Source: Rhodococcus wratislaviensis (lineage in GTDB: Bacteria > Actinomycetota > Actinomycetes > Mycobacteriales > Mycobacteriaceae). From it: 64,000 nucleotides of DNA. Numbering within the stretch: position 1 is the stretch's first letter; each line of letters opens with the position of its first letter. The stretch is taken from assembly GCF_900455735.1 (NCBI RefSeq), contig NZ_UAUI01000003.1:62001-126000 (forward strand), read 5' to 3'. Positions 8,782-17,047 of the stretch are shown in pieces. The notes under the pieces are model-generated. The model was given only the letters and a program-made list of their open reading frames with translations, searched no databases and was not told the origin of the DNA. The translations under genes were made by a program, and so were the position numbers.

Positions 8782-9999
8782 CTAGCTGAGGCGCTCGAGG
8801 ACCATCGCCATGCCCTGCCCGCCGCCGACGCACATGGTCTCGACGCCGAACGTCTTGTCCTGCTCGCGGAGGTTGTTGAGCAGGGTGTTGGTGATGCGGG
8901 CGCCGGTCATGCCGAACGGGTGGCCGAGGGCGATGGCGCCGCCGGAGATGTTCAGCTTGTCCTCGTCGATCTTCAGTTCACGGGCAGAACCGAGAACCTG
9001 GACCGCGAACGCCTCGTTGATCTCGAACAGGTCGATGTCGGAGATGGACTTGCCCGCGATCGCGAGGGCCTTCTTGACGGCCTCGATCGGGCCCAGGCCC
9101 ATGATTTCGGGGGACAGTCCGGACACCCCGGTGGACACGATGCGGGCGAGCGGGGTCAGGCCGAGGGCCTTGGCCTTGGTGTCGGACATGATCACCAGCG
9201 CGGCGGCGCCGTCGTTGAGGGGGCACGCGTTGCCGGCGGTGACGGTGCCGTCGGGCCGGAACACCGGCTTGAGTTGGCTGATGCCCTCGTAGGTGGTGCC
9301 GGCGCGCGGGCCGTCGTCGGTGCTGACGACGGTGCCGTCGGGGAGGGTGACCGGGGTGATCTCCCGCTCGAAGAAGCCGTTCTTGATGGCGTCCTCCGCG
9401 CGGTTCTGGGAGCGGACGCCCCAGCGGTCCTGCTCCTCACGGGTGATGCCGGTGGCCGAGGCGACGTTCTCGGCGGTCTGGCCCATGGCGATGTACACGT
9501 CGGGAATCTGCTCGTTCTCGCGCGGGTCGGTCCAGGCGACGCCGCCCTCGGCGAGCTTCGCGGTACGCGCCTCGGCGTCGGCGAACCTCGGGTTCTTGGT
9601 GTTCGGCAGGCCGTCGGCGTTGCCGGTGACGAAGCTGGACACCGACTCGACGCCGGCGGAGATGAACACGTCGCCTTCGCCGGCCTTGATCGCGTGCAGT
9701 GCCATGCGGGTGGTCTGCAGCGAGGAGGAACAGTATCGGTTGACGGTGACACCGGGCAGGAAGTCGTAACCCAGTTCCACCGCGACGACGCGGGCGATGT
9801 TGAAACCCGACTGACCGGCGGGCTGGCCGCAGCCGAGGAGCAGGTCGTCGATCTCGGTGGGATCGAGTTCGGGGATCTTCGCCAGAGCCGCAGCCACCAT
9901 CTGCGTCGTCAGATCATCCGGGCGGATGGTCTTGAGCGAGCCCTTCATGGCTCGGCCGATCGGTGAGCGTACTGCGGAGACGATGACTGCCTCGGGCAT
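8782..9999 (-). CDS. fadA: Acetyl-CoA C-acyltransferase (thiolase), FadA3-like
   Basis: A cytosolic thiolase of 405 residues that cleaves 3-ketoacyl-CoA with CoA, or runs in reverse, in fatty acid beta-oxidation. The nucleophile Cys90 is in VNRYCSSSLQ. The conserved His is in GHPFGMTGAR near residue 360, and the second Cys in CVGGGQGMA near 390. The start ATG at 9999 has AAGGAG six bases upstream; the frame is open further but the protein then starts MPEAVIVSAVRSPIGR as in relatives. From memory it aligns nearly end to end with M. tuberculosis FadA3 (Rv1074c), whose neighbours are also conserved here. Chain-length preference cannot be read from sequence. Confidence 0.93.
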   Translation of the reverse strand: MPEAVIVSAVRSPIGRAMKGSLKTIRPDDLTTQMVAAALAKIPELDPTEIDDLLLGCGQPAGQSGFNIARVVAVELGYDFLPGVTVNRYCSSSLQTTRMALHAIKAGEGDVFISAGVESVSSFVTGNADGLPNTKNPRFADAEARTAKLAEGGVAWTDPRENEQIPDVYIAMGQTAENVASATGITREEQDRWGVRSQNRAEDAIKNGFFEREITPVTLPDGTVVSTDDGPRAGTTYEGISQLKPVFRPDGTVTAGNACPLNDGAAALVIMSDTKAKALGLTPLARIVSTGVSGLSPEIMGLGPIEAVKKALAIAGKSISDIDLFEINEAFAVQVLGSARELKIDEDKLNISGGAIALGHPFGMTGARITNTLLNNLREQDKTFGVETMCVGGGQGMAMVLERLS

Positions 10000-10106
10000 G
10001 AAAACTCCTTTGTCAACTGCGGGGGTCTGCACTGTGTTGCAGACCACCCGTTTTGTGGCCTTCCCGACAACTTACGTTGCCGGGTGGCACCGGGGACATC
10101 GCCATC

Positions 10107-11129
10107 TCACTCAGCGACCCGTCGCGTCCTGGACGCAGACGCCTCCTCGATCGCGAGGAGTTCGTCGAGGCGGGCAGGCGAGCGTCGCCTGGCAGTGCGC
10201 CGCCACAGGAAACGATTGAGCGAGGCGGTCATTCGGGTCGACAGCTTGCGCGACTCCGCGGCCTCCGACACCTCGGGCAGGTCGGGGAGCGGTCCGCCGT
10301 GCCACATGCCCAGGGCGGTCGCGAGAACGGGCACGATCTGTATCGCCGCCAACTCGTAGCCCGCCGCGGACGGGTGGAAATGGTCGGAGGAGAACATCCG
10401 GTCGGGGGCAGCCAGGAACTCGGGAGCCAGCAGGTCGGCCAACGCCACCGGGTGGCCACCCGCCGCGCTGGTTGCGGCCGCCTGCGCCCTCGCCAGGCGC
10501 AACCCCCACGTCCGGACGACGGTTCGCAGGGGCTGCGGAATCGCGGTCACCACCCCGAGGTCGGGGCACGTTCCGACCACGACCGCGCAGTCGCGGGCGC
10601 GGAGCCGTTCCACCGCTTCCCCGAGCCTGCGCGCCGACGCCCGAATCGAGTTCTTGGACGTCACGTCGTTCGCGCCGACCAGGATCACCGCGGCGTCCGG
10701 CGGCGGTCCGGCCACGAACATCGCGTCCACCTGCCCGCTGAGCCCGCGGGACGTGGCGCCGCCGATTGCCTTGGTGCTCAGCCGGATCCGCTTGCCGGTC
10801 TCGTCGGCGAGGCGCCTCGCGATCTGCACGCCGGGCACCTCGTCCGCCGACAGGCACCCCACCCCGGCGGCCGTGGAATCGCCGAAAATCATCAGATGGA
10901 CGTCGTAGGGCGTGGTCCGTAGCCAGCGTTCGGGGACCGCGGCGCCGGGGGAGTAGACGCCGTCGGCCTCCGGCGGCTTGGCGACGTTGCGTCCGATCAC
11001 ACCGCGGGCCGCCGTCGCCTGGGACATCAGATAGGAGTACGCCGCCCACGACAGCGTGCCTGCGCTCGAACCCGCCAGGACAGCCGCGGCACCGGCTTTC
11101 ACTCCGGTCTGCCAGGTCCTCTTGGGCAC
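10107..11129 (-). CDS. Secreted or membrane-anchored SGNH/GDSL hydrolase (Rv1075c-like)
   Basis: About 340 residues. An N-terminal hydrophobic stretch after KRTWQTGVKAG suggests a signal peptide or anchor. The esterase blocks follow in order: GDSTAAG with the nucleophile Ser at about 85, a central Gly-rich block, VGANDVT (block III Asn), and SDHFHPSAAGY with the Asp and His of the triad. The enzyme should hydrolyse ester bonds of lipids or cell-wall acyl groups outside the membrane. The second GTG (11129) is preferred because AAAGG lies 8 bases before it, while it abuts the GTG at 11138. Its place between fadA and cbs is the same as in M. tuberculosis. Confidence 0.85.
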   Translation of the reverse strand: MPKRTWQTGVKAGAAAVLAGSSAGTLSWAAYSYLMSQATAARGVIGRNVAKPPEADGVYSPGAAVPERWLRTTPYDVHLMIFGDSTAAGVGCLSADEVPGVQIARRLADETGKRIRLSTKAIGGATSRGLSGQVDAMFVAGPPPDAAVILVGANDVTSKNSIRASARRLGEAVERLRARDCAVVVGTCPDLGVVTAIPQPLRTVVRTWGLRLARAQAAATSAAGGHPVALADLLAPEFLAAPDRMFSSDHFHPSAAGYELAAIQIVPVLATALGMWHGGPLPDLPEVSEAAESRKLSTRMTASLNRFLWRRTARRRSPARLDELLAIEEASASRTRRVAE

Positions 11130-11264
11130 TGGTCTCACCTTTCCGCTACCTGGTGCTCATCTCACGGGTTCCAGCGGACTGCGTCCGCACCAATCTAGTC
11201 GGATCGGGGCCCCCGTGCCGGACGTCTGTGAGCATCGGATCAGGGCATCTGGGAGCATGGAGGC

Positions 11265-12650
11265 ATGCGCATCGCGGAACACGTCGTCGACCTGATCGGC
11301 AACACCCCTCTCGTCAAGCTCTCTTCTGTCATCGGGGAGAACCACGGGACCGTTGCAGCCAAGATCGAATACCTCAACCCGGGTGGAAGCTCGAAGGACC
11401 GCATCGCGGTCAAGATGATCGACGCCGCGGAGGCGTCCGGTGAGCTGAAGCCGGGTGGGACCATCGTCGAGCCCACGTCCGGCAACACCGGCATCGGCCT
11501 TGCCCTGGTGGCCCAGAAGCGCGGATACAAGTGCGTGTTCGTCTGCCCCGACAAGGTCAGCGAAGACAAGCGGAACGTTCTCAAGGCCTACGGCGCCGAG
11601 GTCGTGGTGTGCCCCACCGCGGTCGCGCCCGAGCATCCGGACAGCTACTACAGCGTCTCCGACCGGCTCGCACGCGAGCTCCCCGGCGGCTGGAAGCCCA
11701 ACCAGTACTCCAACCCGGGCGGCCCGCAGAGCCACTACGAGACCACCGGCCCCGAGATCTGGGCCGACACCGACGGAAAGATCACCCACTTCGTCGCGGG
11801 TGTCGGCACCGGTGGCACCATCACCGGCACCGGCCGCTACCTCAAGGAGGTGTCCGGCGGCAAGGTCAAGGTCATCGGCGCCGACCCCGAGGGTTCCGTG
11901 TACTCGGGCGGCACCGGTCGCCCGTACCTGGTCGAGGGCGTCGGCGAGGACTTCTGGCCGAGCGCCTACGACCCGTCCATCCCCGACGAGATCATCGCCG
12001 TGTCCGACGCCGACTCCTTCGAGATGACCCGTCGTCTCGCCCGCGAAGAGGGCCTGCTGGTCGGCGGCTCCTGCGGCATGGCCGTCGTCGCCGCACTCGA
12101 GGTCGCCAAGCGTGAGGGCCCCGACGCCGTCATCGTCGTCCTGCTGCCCGACGGTGGCCGCGGATACCTGTCGAAGATCTTCAACGACAAGTGGATGGCG
12201 TCCTACGGCTTCCTCCGCACGCCGCTCGACGGCAAGCCCGACGAGAAGACCGTCGGCGATGTGCTGCGCGGCAAGTCCGGCGAACTCCCGGACCTCGTCC
12301 ACACCCACCCGTCCGAGACGCTGCGCGACGCCATCGAGATCCTCCGCGAGTACGGGGTGTCGCAGATGCCCGTCGTCGGTGCGGAGCCGCCCGTCATGGC
12401 CGGTGAAGTGGCGGGCAGCGTCACCGAGCGCGACCTGCTCAGTGCCGTGTTCGAGGGACGCGCACACCTCGCGGACCCGGTCGAGAAGCACATGAGCAAG
12501 CCGTTCCCGCTCATCGGTTCCGGTGAGCCCGTGTCGGCCGCCACCAAGGCGCTCGGCGACACCGACGCCCTGATGGTCGTCGACGACGGCAAGCCCGCCG
12601 GAGTCATCACCCGCCACGACCTTCTCGGTTTCCTCAGCGCGGGCTCCTAG
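11265..12650 (+). CDS. cbs: Cystathionine beta-synthase
   Basis: A PLP enzyme of 461 residues joining homocysteine and serine to cystathionine, the first step of reverse transsulfuration. The PLP lysine is about residue 44 in GSSKDRIAVK. The phosphate loop VGTGGTITG and substrate loop TSGNTGIG are present. Two CBS domains fill about 340-461, as in regulated forms of the enzyme. The N terminus MRIAEHVVDLIGNTPLV is typical. It lies upstream of metB on the same strand, with a lipoprotein gene and a hairpin between them, so cbs is probably its own unit. Confidence 0.94.
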   Translation: MRIAEHVVDLIGNTPLVKLSSVIGENHGTVAAKIEYLNPGGSSKDRIAVKMIDAAEASGELKPGGTIVEPTSGNTGIGLALVAQKRGYKCVFVCPDKVSEDKRNVLKAYGAEVVVCPTAVAPEHPDSYYSVSDRLARELPGGWKPNQYSNPGGPQSHYETTGPEIWADTDGKITHFVAGVGTGGTITGTGRYLKEVSGGKVKVIGADPEGSVYSGGTGRPYLVEGVGEDFWPSAYDPSIPDEIIAVSDADSFEMTRRLAREEGLLVGGSCGMAVVAALEVAKREGPDAVIVVLLPDGGRGYLSKIFNDKWMASYGFLRTPLDGKPDEKTVGDVLRGKSGELPDLVHTHPSETLRDAIEILREYGVSQMPVVGAEPPVMAGEVAGSVTERDLLSAVFEGRAHLADPVEKHMSKPFPLIGSGEPVSAATKALGDTDALMVVDDGKPAGVITRHDLLGFLSAGS

Positions 12651-12682
12651 ACGACACGTCGAGGGCCGGGCACGACAACACT

Positions 12683-12725
12683 GGTCCCCGCTGCGCACGG
12701 AACGTACGGTGCACAGCGGGGGACC
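12683..12725 (+). terminator. Hairpin after cbs
   Basis: Arms GGTCCCCGCTG/GCAC and GTGC/CAGCGGGGGACC pair with small bulges around a 10-base loop, 33 bases after the cbs stop codon. It probably ends the cbs transcript before the lipoprotein gene. Confidence 0.55.
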
Positions 12726-12754
12726 GGTCCGGTGTCCGTGAGGGGGAAATCACA

Positions 12755-13288
12755 GTGAGTGCTCGTCTACGTCGTGTCCTGGTGGTCCCGGTCGCCCTGC
12801 TCGGGTTGGCGGCCGCCGGATGCGGGAACAGCATCGAGGGCGCCGCCGTCGCACAGTCGGGGTCGTCGCCCGTGGGATCGGTGTCCTCGGGCACCTCGTC
12901 TTCGGACGCGTCCGAAGACTGCGCCGCACTCACGAAGGCACTCGGCCGGCTGGTGTCGGACCGGCCGCATCTCACCGAGGCCGTCCTGCCCGGATCGACC
13001 GATCCGACGTGCTCGTGGTCCAAGGGGCCGACCAACGTGATGAGCACCATCACCGCTTCGGTGAAGCCGCAGGTGACGGATCCTGCCGTCCTCGTCGAGA
13101 TGCGGAACGGGACGAACGTCGTCCCGGATACCCGTTCCGCCGAGTTCGGCGGGGTGGTTCTCGACGTCGTGGCCATGGCGCTGCTCACCCCGGAACACAG
13201 CATCATCGTCAACGCGCTCGACCCCTCCGTCAGCGACGCGACCAAGCTCGACATCGCCTTCGCCATCGCGGAGTATCTGGAGAATTAG
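12755..13288 (+). CDS. DUF3558 family lipoprotein
   Basis: A 177-residue predicted lipoprotein. It has a basic N terminus MSARLRRVL, a hydrophobic core and the lipobox LAAAGC, so the mature protein starts at Cys22 and would be anchored to the outer face of the membrane. The rest, with CAALTKALGRLVSD and DPTCSWSKG, fits the DUF3558 family, widespread in mycolic-acid bacteria and of unknown function. The GTG start has a GGGGGA ribosome binding site. The gene lies between cbs and metB, where M. tuberculosis has the proline-rich antigen gene. No metabolic link to sulfur is visible. Confidence 0.8.
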   Translation: MSARLRRVLVVPVALLGLAAAGCGNSIEGAAVAQSGSSPVGSVSSGTSSSDASEDCAALTKALGRLVSDRPHLTEAVLPGSTDPTCSWSKGPTNVMSTITASVKPQVTDPAVLVEMRNGTNVVPDTRSAEFGGVVLDVVAMALLTPEHSIIVNALDPSVSDATKLDIAFAIAEYLEN

Positions 13289-13296
13289 GTCCCCAC

Positions 13297-13302
13297 TAGG
13301 CT
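13297..13302 (+). promoter_or_regulatory. -10 element of a leaderless metB promoter
   Basis: TAGGCT ends 7 bases before the metB ATG, so transcription should start at the A of the start codon. There is no properly spaced ribosome binding site. The spacing matches the TANNNT-N7-ATG pattern known for leaderless mycobacterial genes. Confidence 0.6.
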
Positions 13303-13309
13303 GGGGGCC

Positions 13310-14482
13310 ATGAGTGAGCAGCGCAGCAAAGCGGACAACATCAGCTGGCAGGGGTTCTCCACCAAGGCCGTGCACGCAGGATTCGACCCGGACCCGCAGA
13401 CGGGCGCCGTCAACGTCCCGATCTACGCCAGTTCGACGTTCGCGCAGGACGGCGTCGGCGGCATGCGTAACGGATTCGAATACGCCCGCACCGGCAACCC
13501 CACCCGACGACCGCTCGAGGCCAACCTCGCCGCCCTCGAGTCGGGCACGTACGGTCGCGCCTTCGGCTCGGGCATGGCCGCCACCGACTGCCTGCTCCGT
13601 GCCGCGCTCCGCCCCGGCGACCACCTCGTCATCCCGAACGACGCCTACGGCGGAACGTTCCGCCTGATCGACAAGGTCTTCACCCAGTGGGGCATCGAGT
13701 ACACGCCCGCCGCGGTGTCGGACGTGGACGCGGTCCGGGCCGCGATCCGGCCCAACACCAAGCTCGTGTGGGTCGAGACGCCCACCAACCCGCTCCTCAA
13801 CATCGGTGACATCGAGGCACTGTCCGACGTGGCACACGACGCCGGCGCGAAGATCGTCGTCGACAACACGTTCGCCTCGCCGTACCTGCAGCAGCCGCTG
13901 CAGCTCGGCGCCGACATCGCGCTGCACTCGACCACCAAATACATCGGCGGACACTCCGACGTCGTCGGCGGCGCACTCGTCACCAACGACGAGGAACTCG
14001 ACACGGCCTTCGCGTTCCTGCAGAACGGTGCAGGCGCGGTTCCCGGGCCCTTCGACGCGTTCCTCACGCTCCGCGGCATCAAGACCCTCTCCCTGCGCAT
14101 GGAGCGGCACAGCGACAACGCCGAGAAGGTCGTCGAACTGCTCACCGGGCACCCCGCGGTGTCGCAGGTCATCTACCCCGGACTCGAGTCGCACCCCGGC
14201 CACAAGGTCGCGGAGAAGCAGATGCGCCGCTTCGGCGGCATGATCTCGGTCCGCCTCGCCGGCGGCAAGCAGGCCGCGCTGGACTTCTGCTCGCGCACCG
14301 AGATCTTCACGCTGGCCGAGTCGCTCGGCGGCGTCGAGTCGCTGATCGAGCACCCGGGCGCCATGACCCACGCCTCGACCGCCGGTTCGCTGCTCGAGGT
14401 CCCGGACGACCTGGTGCGGCTGTCCGTCGGCATCGAGGATGCCGCCGACCTCGTGGGCGACATCGAGCAGGCGCTGAAGTAG
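13310..14482 (+). CDS. metB: Cystathionine gamma-synthase
   Basis: A 390-residue PLP enzyme of the Cys/Met metabolism family, cytosolic. The PLP lysine is Lys210 in HSTTKYIGGHSDVVGG; upstream are GSGMAATDC and VETPTNPLLN. It makes cystathionine from an acylated homoserine and cysteine, and many actinobacterial members also act as gamma-lyases, which would complete the Cbs pathway to cysteine. The gene order cbs-x-metB matches M. tuberculosis Rv1077-Rv1079. The start is probably leaderless. The choice between synthase and lyase rests on synteny rather than a decisive residue. Confidence 0.9.
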   Translation: MSEQRSKADNISWQGFSTKAVHAGFDPDPQTGAVNVPIYASSTFAQDGVGGMRNGFEYARTGNPTRRPLEANLAALESGTYGRAFGSGMAATDCLLRAALRPGDHLVIPNDAYGGTFRLIDKVFTQWGIEYTPAAVSDVDAVRAAIRPNTKLVWVETPTNPLLNIGDIEALSDVAHDAGAKIVVDNTFASPYLQQPLQLGADIALHSTTKYIGGHSDVVGGALVTNDEELDTAFAFLQNGAGAVPGPFDAFLTLRGIKTLSLRMERHSDNAEKVVELLTGHPAVSQVIYPGLESHPGHKVAEKQMRRFGGMISVRLAGGKQAALDFCSRTEIFTLAESLGGVESLIEHPGAMTHASTAGSLLEVPDDLVRLSVGIEDAADLVGDIEQALK

Positions 14483-14484
14483 CA

Positions 14485-14555
14485 GGCGGCTCCGCCGCCC
14501 GTGAGTAGTTGACGAGTCTCTGGACTCCTTAACCACTCACGGGCGCGGAGCGCCC
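14485..14555. repeat. Three-part palindromic element, copy 2
   Basis: Left mini-hairpin GGCGGC-TCC-GCCGCC (14485-14499), central stem CCCGTGAGTAGTTGACGAGT with its near complement (14498-14543; three mismatches, two of them wobble-compatible), and right mini-hairpin GGGCGC-GGA-GCGCCC (14541-14555). It fills the gap between the metB stop and the ilvA start. Confidence 0.85.
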
Positions 14556-14556
14556 T

Positions 14557-15789
14557 ATGCTGGCCCGCGTGGAGCCTGTCACGCTGGATCAGATCAGAGC
14601 AGCTCGTAAGCTGCTGGACCCCGTCATGCGCCGGACGCCGGTGATCGCGTCCCGGGCGCTGTCGGAACGATGCGGGCACGTCGTGACGCTGAAGTGCGAA
14701 AATCTGCAGCGCACAGGGTCTTTCAAACCCCGTGGTGCATACAACCGGATCGCGAATCTGTCGGTCGCCGAACGGGCCTGCGGGGTCGTGGCGGCCAGCG
14801 CGGGCAATCACGCGCAGGGCGTGGCCTGGGCGGCCACCGAACTGGGCATCCCGTCCACCGTGTTCATGCCCACCGGCGCGCCCCTGCCGAAACTCGTCGC
14901 CACCAAGGCCTACGGCGCCACCGTCCACTTGACCGGCGACACCGTGGACGACGCGCTCGTCGCCGCGAAGGAGTTCGCGGACGAGACCGGCGCCGTCCTC
15001 ATCCATCCCTTCGATCACGTCGACATCGTCGCCGGGCAGGGGACCGTGGGGCTCGAGATCCTCGAGCAGGAACCCGACGTCGGCACCCTCGTCGTCCCGA
15101 CCGGCGGTGGTGGGCTGATCGCGGGCATCGCCGCGGCGGTGAAGGCCACCCGGCCCGACGTGCGGATCGTCGGCGTCCAGGCCGAGCAGGCGGCCGCCTG
15201 GCCACGTTCGCTGGCCGAGGGCCGCCCGATTCCGCTGGAGACCATGTCGACCATGGCCGACGGCATCGCGGTCGGCCGGCCCGGCGACGTGCCGTTCGCG
15301 CACGTCGGCTCGCAGGTCGACGCCATCGTCACGGTCAGTGAGGACGCTCTGTCCCGGGCGCTGCTCCTGTGCCTCGAACGCGCGAAGCTCATCGTGGAGC
15401 CTGCGGGCGCGGCGGCGGTGGCCGCGCTGATCAGCTGCTCGACGGAAGAGCTGGGACTCACCGGTAAGGTGTGCGCGGTGCTGTCCGGCGGCAACATCGA
15501 CCCGTTGCTGCTCACGCACGTCGTCAATCACGGTCTCCGGGCGGCCGGACGGTATCTCGGTGTGCACGTGACCATTCCGGACCGACCGGGTGGTTTGGTC
15601 AGCCTCCTCGGCGTGATCAGCGGCAACGGCGCCAGCGTCGTGGACGTCGTTCACTCCCGCACCGGCGGCGCGCTCGCGCTCGACGAGGTGGAGGTGTTCC
15701 TCACCGTCGAGACCCGTGGTCCCGGCCACCGGCAGGATCTCCTCGACGCCCTGCGTGACGCCCAGTACGCGGTTCGCCTGCAGGAGTAG
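14557..15789 (+). CDS. ilvA: Threonine ammonia-lyase (threonine dehydratase)
   Basis: A 410-residue PLP enzyme converting threonine to 2-oxobutanoate and ammonia, the entry to isoleucine synthesis or threonine catabolism. The PLP lysine is about 57 in TGSFKPRGAYNR. The phosphate loop is GGGGLIAG and the Asn loop ASAGNHAQG. One ACT-like domain lies at about 325-405 (VTIPDRPGGLVSLLGVIS), where effectors usually bind. This single-ACT size fits the shorter actinobacterial IlvA/TdcB form. The ATG lies only one base past the right hairpin of the upstream palindromic element. A GTG at 14569 is an alternative start. It directly follows metB. Confidence 0.9.
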   Translation: MLARVEPVTLDQIRAARKLLDPVMRRTPVIASRALSERCGHVVTLKCENLQRTGSFKPRGAYNRIANLSVAERACGVVAASAGNHAQGVAWAATELGIPSTVFMPTGAPLPKLVATKAYGATVHLTGDTVDDALVAAKEFADETGAVLIHPFDHVDIVAGQGTVGLEILEQEPDVGTLVVPTGGGGLIAGIAAAVKATRPDVRIVGVQAEQAAAWPRSLAEGRPIPLETMSTMADGIAVGRPGDVPFAHVGSQVDAIVTVSEDALSRALLLCLERAKLIVEPAGAAAVAALISCSTEELGLTGKVCAVLSGGNIDPLLLTHVVNHGLRAAGRYLGVHVTIPDRPGGLVSLLGVISGNGASVVDVVHSRTGGALALDEVEVFLTVETRGPGHRQDLLDALRDAQYAVRLQE

Positions 15790-15795
15790 CCGGAT

Positions 15796-16566
15796 CTAGC
15801 TCGGCCATCCGCCGAGGGTGATGACCCGGAACTCCTGATCCACCAGCCGGGCCGGCAGTTCGAGGGTGGTGAGCCAGTCGATCGCACCGCCGCCCATGCC
15901 GACCGCCGCCGTACTCGACGCGTGCGCGGTGGTGCATGACTCGGCCACCACGGACACTGTCCGCCACAGCGAGATCGAGTCGGGGTGGAGGGGCTTGACG
16001 GTGCTGGCGGTCGCGACGGCCGCACCCGACGGGATCGACACCTGGCAGGTGGGGTCGCCCGGCAGGTCCTGTACCTGGACCTGCCAGCCGCCCGGTGGCG
16101 TGGTCCCGGCGGTGGCGATGTCTCCGCCGAGCGCCACCAGGACGCCACACCCGAGCAGCTCGGCTGTCGTCGACGCGCAGTGGTCGGCGGAACTCGCCCG
16201 TGCGGTGGCCGTCAGGTCGAGCTCCACACCGGACGGGAGCGTGACCTCGGTGCCGTCGACGGTGATCGACCGCCACGACTGGGGTGCCGGGGCCGACGCA
16301 GTGGGGTCGAGTGCGCCCTCCGTGGTGCGTGCGGCGGCGAGGGCGTCGGTGAGGAACCGCGCGAACATCGGTGTGACCGTGTTCGGGCCCGCGTCGAGCG
16401 AGCGGATCTCGGCGTCCGCGCGGTCCCGGTTGACGGCGGCATCGGCGGCCGCGAGGTAACCGCGGATCAGGTTCGACGCCGAGCTCAGGGCGTCGGGGTC
16501 GGTGACGACGATGCGTGCGTGCACACCCCAGGTGGACCATTCGGTTGCGCTGCGTGCACTGGTCAT
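15796..16566 (-). CDS. ApbE-like FAD:protein FMN transferase, divergent
   Basis: 256 residues from the ATG at 16566, which has GGAG nine bases upstream. The overall ApbE pattern is visible: an N-terminal strand with STWGVHARIVV, the NRDRADAEIRSLD region, LDLTATARASSAD where ApbE usually has LDLxGxAKGYxxD, ALGGDIATAG for the FAD-binding SLGGDI block, and a C-terminal AAVGMGGGAIDWL. ApbE enzymes attach FMN to a threonine of target flavoproteins using FAD and magnesium. Here the KGY part of the key motif is replaced, so activity is uncertain. The 63-residue secreted ORF just upstream is probably in the same operon. No FMN-binding-domain partner is next to it. Confidence 0.7.
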   Translation of the reverse strand: MTSARSATEWSTWGVHARIVVTDPDALSSASNLIRGYLAAADAAVNRDRADAEIRSLDAGPNTVTPMFARFLTDALAAARTTEGALDPTASAPAPQSWRSITVDGTEVTLPSGVELDLTATARASSADHCASTTAELLGCGVLVALGGDIATAGTTPPGGWQVQVQDLPGDPTCQVSIPSGAAVATASTVKPLHPDSISLWRTVSVVAESCTTAHASSTAAVGMGGGAIDWLTTLELPARLVDQEFRVITLGGWPS

Positions 16567-16591
16567 GTGGTGGATCTCCGGTCGCGGGATC

Positions 16592-16783
16592 TCAGGAACC
16601 GCTGGACACGGCGTCCGGCGCGCCGAATCCTGCCGAGACGAGGGGCGCTGCCACCGTCGAATCGGGGGTCGCGGGGTCCGCTGCTGCCGCCATGCCGCCA
16701 CCGGCGACCAGTCCGGCGATTCCGGCTGCCGCGAGGACGCGGCGAACGGGAAGCAGGCGGGAAATCCGTCGGTCTTCACTCAT
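16592..16783 (-). CDS. Small secreted or membrane peptide upstream of the ApbE-like gene
   Basis: 63 residues: basic N terminus MSEDRRISRLLPVRR, then a hydrophobic run VLAAAGIAGLVAGGGMAAAA followed by DPATPD, which looks like a signal peptide with a cleavage site near AAA-AD. The mature part is about 27 residues, rich in Ala, Ser and Pro, without Cys. No family is recognised. It ends 25 bases before the ApbE-like start, so it should be co-transcribed. GGGGA lies about 11 bases before the ATG. It could be a short target, an anchor partner or only a poorly conserved exported peptide. Confidence 0.5.
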   Translation of the reverse strand: MSEDRRISRLLPVRRVLAAAGIAGLVAGGGMAAAADPATPDSTVAAPLVSAGFGAPDAVSSGS

Positions 16784-17012
16784 GCCGACCAGCTTCCCCG
16801 AAGAACCTTAGAACAACCTGGGAAGAATCTGTCTCTCGTCGTGGAGTGCGCAGGAGTGCAGCGCACGCCCGGCGAGTCGCCCGCAGTCCTGCGCAGTCCG
16901 CCCCGACAAACGCGATTCGCCAGGTGCCGCTCTGCCGCAGGTCACGGTAGGAAACGGATCAATCCCGCAGAATCGCCTCGCATCTGCTGTGCCCCGTCGT
17001 AACGTGAACTCA

Positions 17013-17031
17013 CTCGGTTAGGTGCACCGAG
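17013..17031 (+). promoter_or_regulatory. Small hairpin before the nlpC/P60 ribosome binding site
   Basis: CTCGGT and ACCGAG pair around 7 bases and run straight into the GAGGAGGAG ribosome binding site of the cell-wall hydrolase gene. It could tune translation. The longer gap back to 16784 shows no riboswitch that I recognise. Confidence 0.3.
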
Positions 17032-17047
17032 GAGGAGGAGCGCACGT

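Noticed and set aside
16784..17047. Possible c-di-AMP (ydaO) riboswitch before the cell-wall hydrolase gene
   Set aside because: Such switches often precede these genes in actinobacteria, but I could not find the conserved core; only a 6-bp hairpin is present.
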